Source: Candidatus Zhuqueibacterota bacterium 4484_188 | GTDB taxonomy: Bacteria > Calditrichota > Calditrichia > RBG-13-44-9 | DNA length: 6,186 nt | Direction: 5' to 3' | Assembly (NCBI GenBank): GCA_002049825.1 | Contig: MVCZ01000142.1 | Span: 1-6,186 of the forward strand | Shown here: positions 5,825-6,186 of the stretch, piece by piece | Position numbering within the stretch: position 1 is the stretch's first letter | Layout of the letters: each line of letters starts with the position of its first letter | Notes under the pieces: model-generated | The model's input: only the letters and a program-made list of their open reading frames with translations | What the model was told of the DNA's origin: nothing | The model's database searches: none | Made by a program: the position numbers and the translations under genes

Positions 5825-6186
5825 ACCCTGCTGGGCGCAACCGGCAGCGGCAAAACGTTTACCATGGCGAATGTGATTGCCCGGGTTAAAAAACCCACCT
5901 TGATTATTTCGCACAACAAAACCCTCGCCGCCCAGCTTTACGGCGAATTCAAGCAATTCTTCCCGCACAACGCAGTGGAGTATTTCATCAGCTATTTCGA
6001 TTACTACCAGCCGGAAGCATATATGCCGCAAACCGATACCTACATCGAGAAAGACAGCTCGGTGAATGATGAAATCGAGCGGCTGCGTCTGAAAGCCACC
6101 GCTTCGGTGATGTCCCGCCGGGATGTGATCATCGTCGCCAGCGTTTCCTGCATTTACGGCATCGGGTCGCCCCAGGACTACATGGA
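5825..6186 (+). CDS. uvrB: UvrB, excinuclease ABC subunit B: N-terminal residues missing, 3' end outside window
   Basis: UvrB is the helicase-like, damage-verifying subunit of UvrABC nucleotide excision repair. The 120 codons seen align without gaps to the start of helicase domain 1: TLLGATGSGKT (Walker A, lysine at 5852-5854), NKTLAAQLYGE (motif Ia), YFDYYQPEAY and its flanks (damage-binding beta-hairpin), and ASVSCIYG. Homology begins at the equivalent of E. coli Thr36. The codon directly before is TAG (5822-5824), with TAA two codons earlier, so residues 1-35 including the GDQP Q motif are absent. No other frame in 5100-5824 encodes them. The first ATG (5864) lies after Walker A, and no ribosome binding site precedes any CTG, GTG or ATG near the edge. 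It is therefore probably a 5'-truncated gene or an assembly junction; it may also be an intact gene misjoined at repeats. The family assignment is certain, expression is doubtful. The start coordinate given is the edge of homology, not a start codon. Confidence 0.9.

Noticed and set aside
5864..5866. ATG at 5864 as the true uvrB start
   Set aside because: It lies after the Walker A motif, so the product would lack the ATP-binding loop, and no ribosome binding site precedes it.

Overview
The window looks like a chromosomal segment from a bacterium of the FCB group (Calditrichota, KSB1, Ignavibacteria or a similar lineage). The main support is the large protein at 462-3341 (-), which ends in a type IX secretion (T9SS) sorting domain with the YQNYPNPFNPSTTI motif usual in these phyla. 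The Sec-type lipoprotein beside it and the dense population of GC-palindromic and AT-rich intergenic repeats fit the same group. Genus and species cannot be told from this sequence.

Layout, left to right. Positions 1-93 (+) hold the last 30 codons of an unidentified gene, followed by a strong intrinsic terminator (133-168). Positions 187-366 are a repeat block with five consecutive small hairpins. It lies between that terminator and an opposing one (407-444, -) that ends the next gene. The gene at 462-3341 (-) encodes a 959-residue predicted surface or secreted protein: an unrecognised N-terminal third, a sialidase-like (Asp-box) propeller region, a linker or beta-rich region, and the T9SS sorting domain. 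It has no visible signal peptide. Its first third is AT-rich and its last third GC-rich. The gap at 3342-3559 contains a perfect 8-bp inverted repeat, a long hairpin, and a tiny reading frame behind a near-perfect Shine-Dalgarno sequence. The gene at 3560-4702 (-) encodes a 380-residue predicted lipoprotein that is essentially one seven-repeat beta-propeller.

Positions 4703-5824 contain no credible gene. They hold a degenerate region with a (GA)11 microsatellite, two copies of an AT-rich dispersed repeat (about 5119 and 5693), shuffled copies of the GC hairpin modules, and a 181-bp MITE-like element with 26-bp terminal inverted repeats (5399-5579). From 5825 to the window end (+) the sequence encodes UvrB (excinuclease ABC subunit B), but homology starts abruptly at the residue equivalent to E. 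coli Thr36. An in-frame TAG lies directly before it, so the normal N-terminus with the Q motif is missing here.

The two minus-strand genes lie in tandem and could be co-transcribed. Both encode cell-envelope or exported propeller proteins, which suggests an extracellular recognition or binding role, but nothing shows the substrate. UvrB is an unrelated DNA-repair gene. I see no convincing new defence, secretion or regulatory system. The observations most worth checking are the broken uvrB 5' end next to repeats, the T9SS cargo without a signal peptide and with a composition break, the small ORF and hairpin between the two genes, and the MITE-like element.
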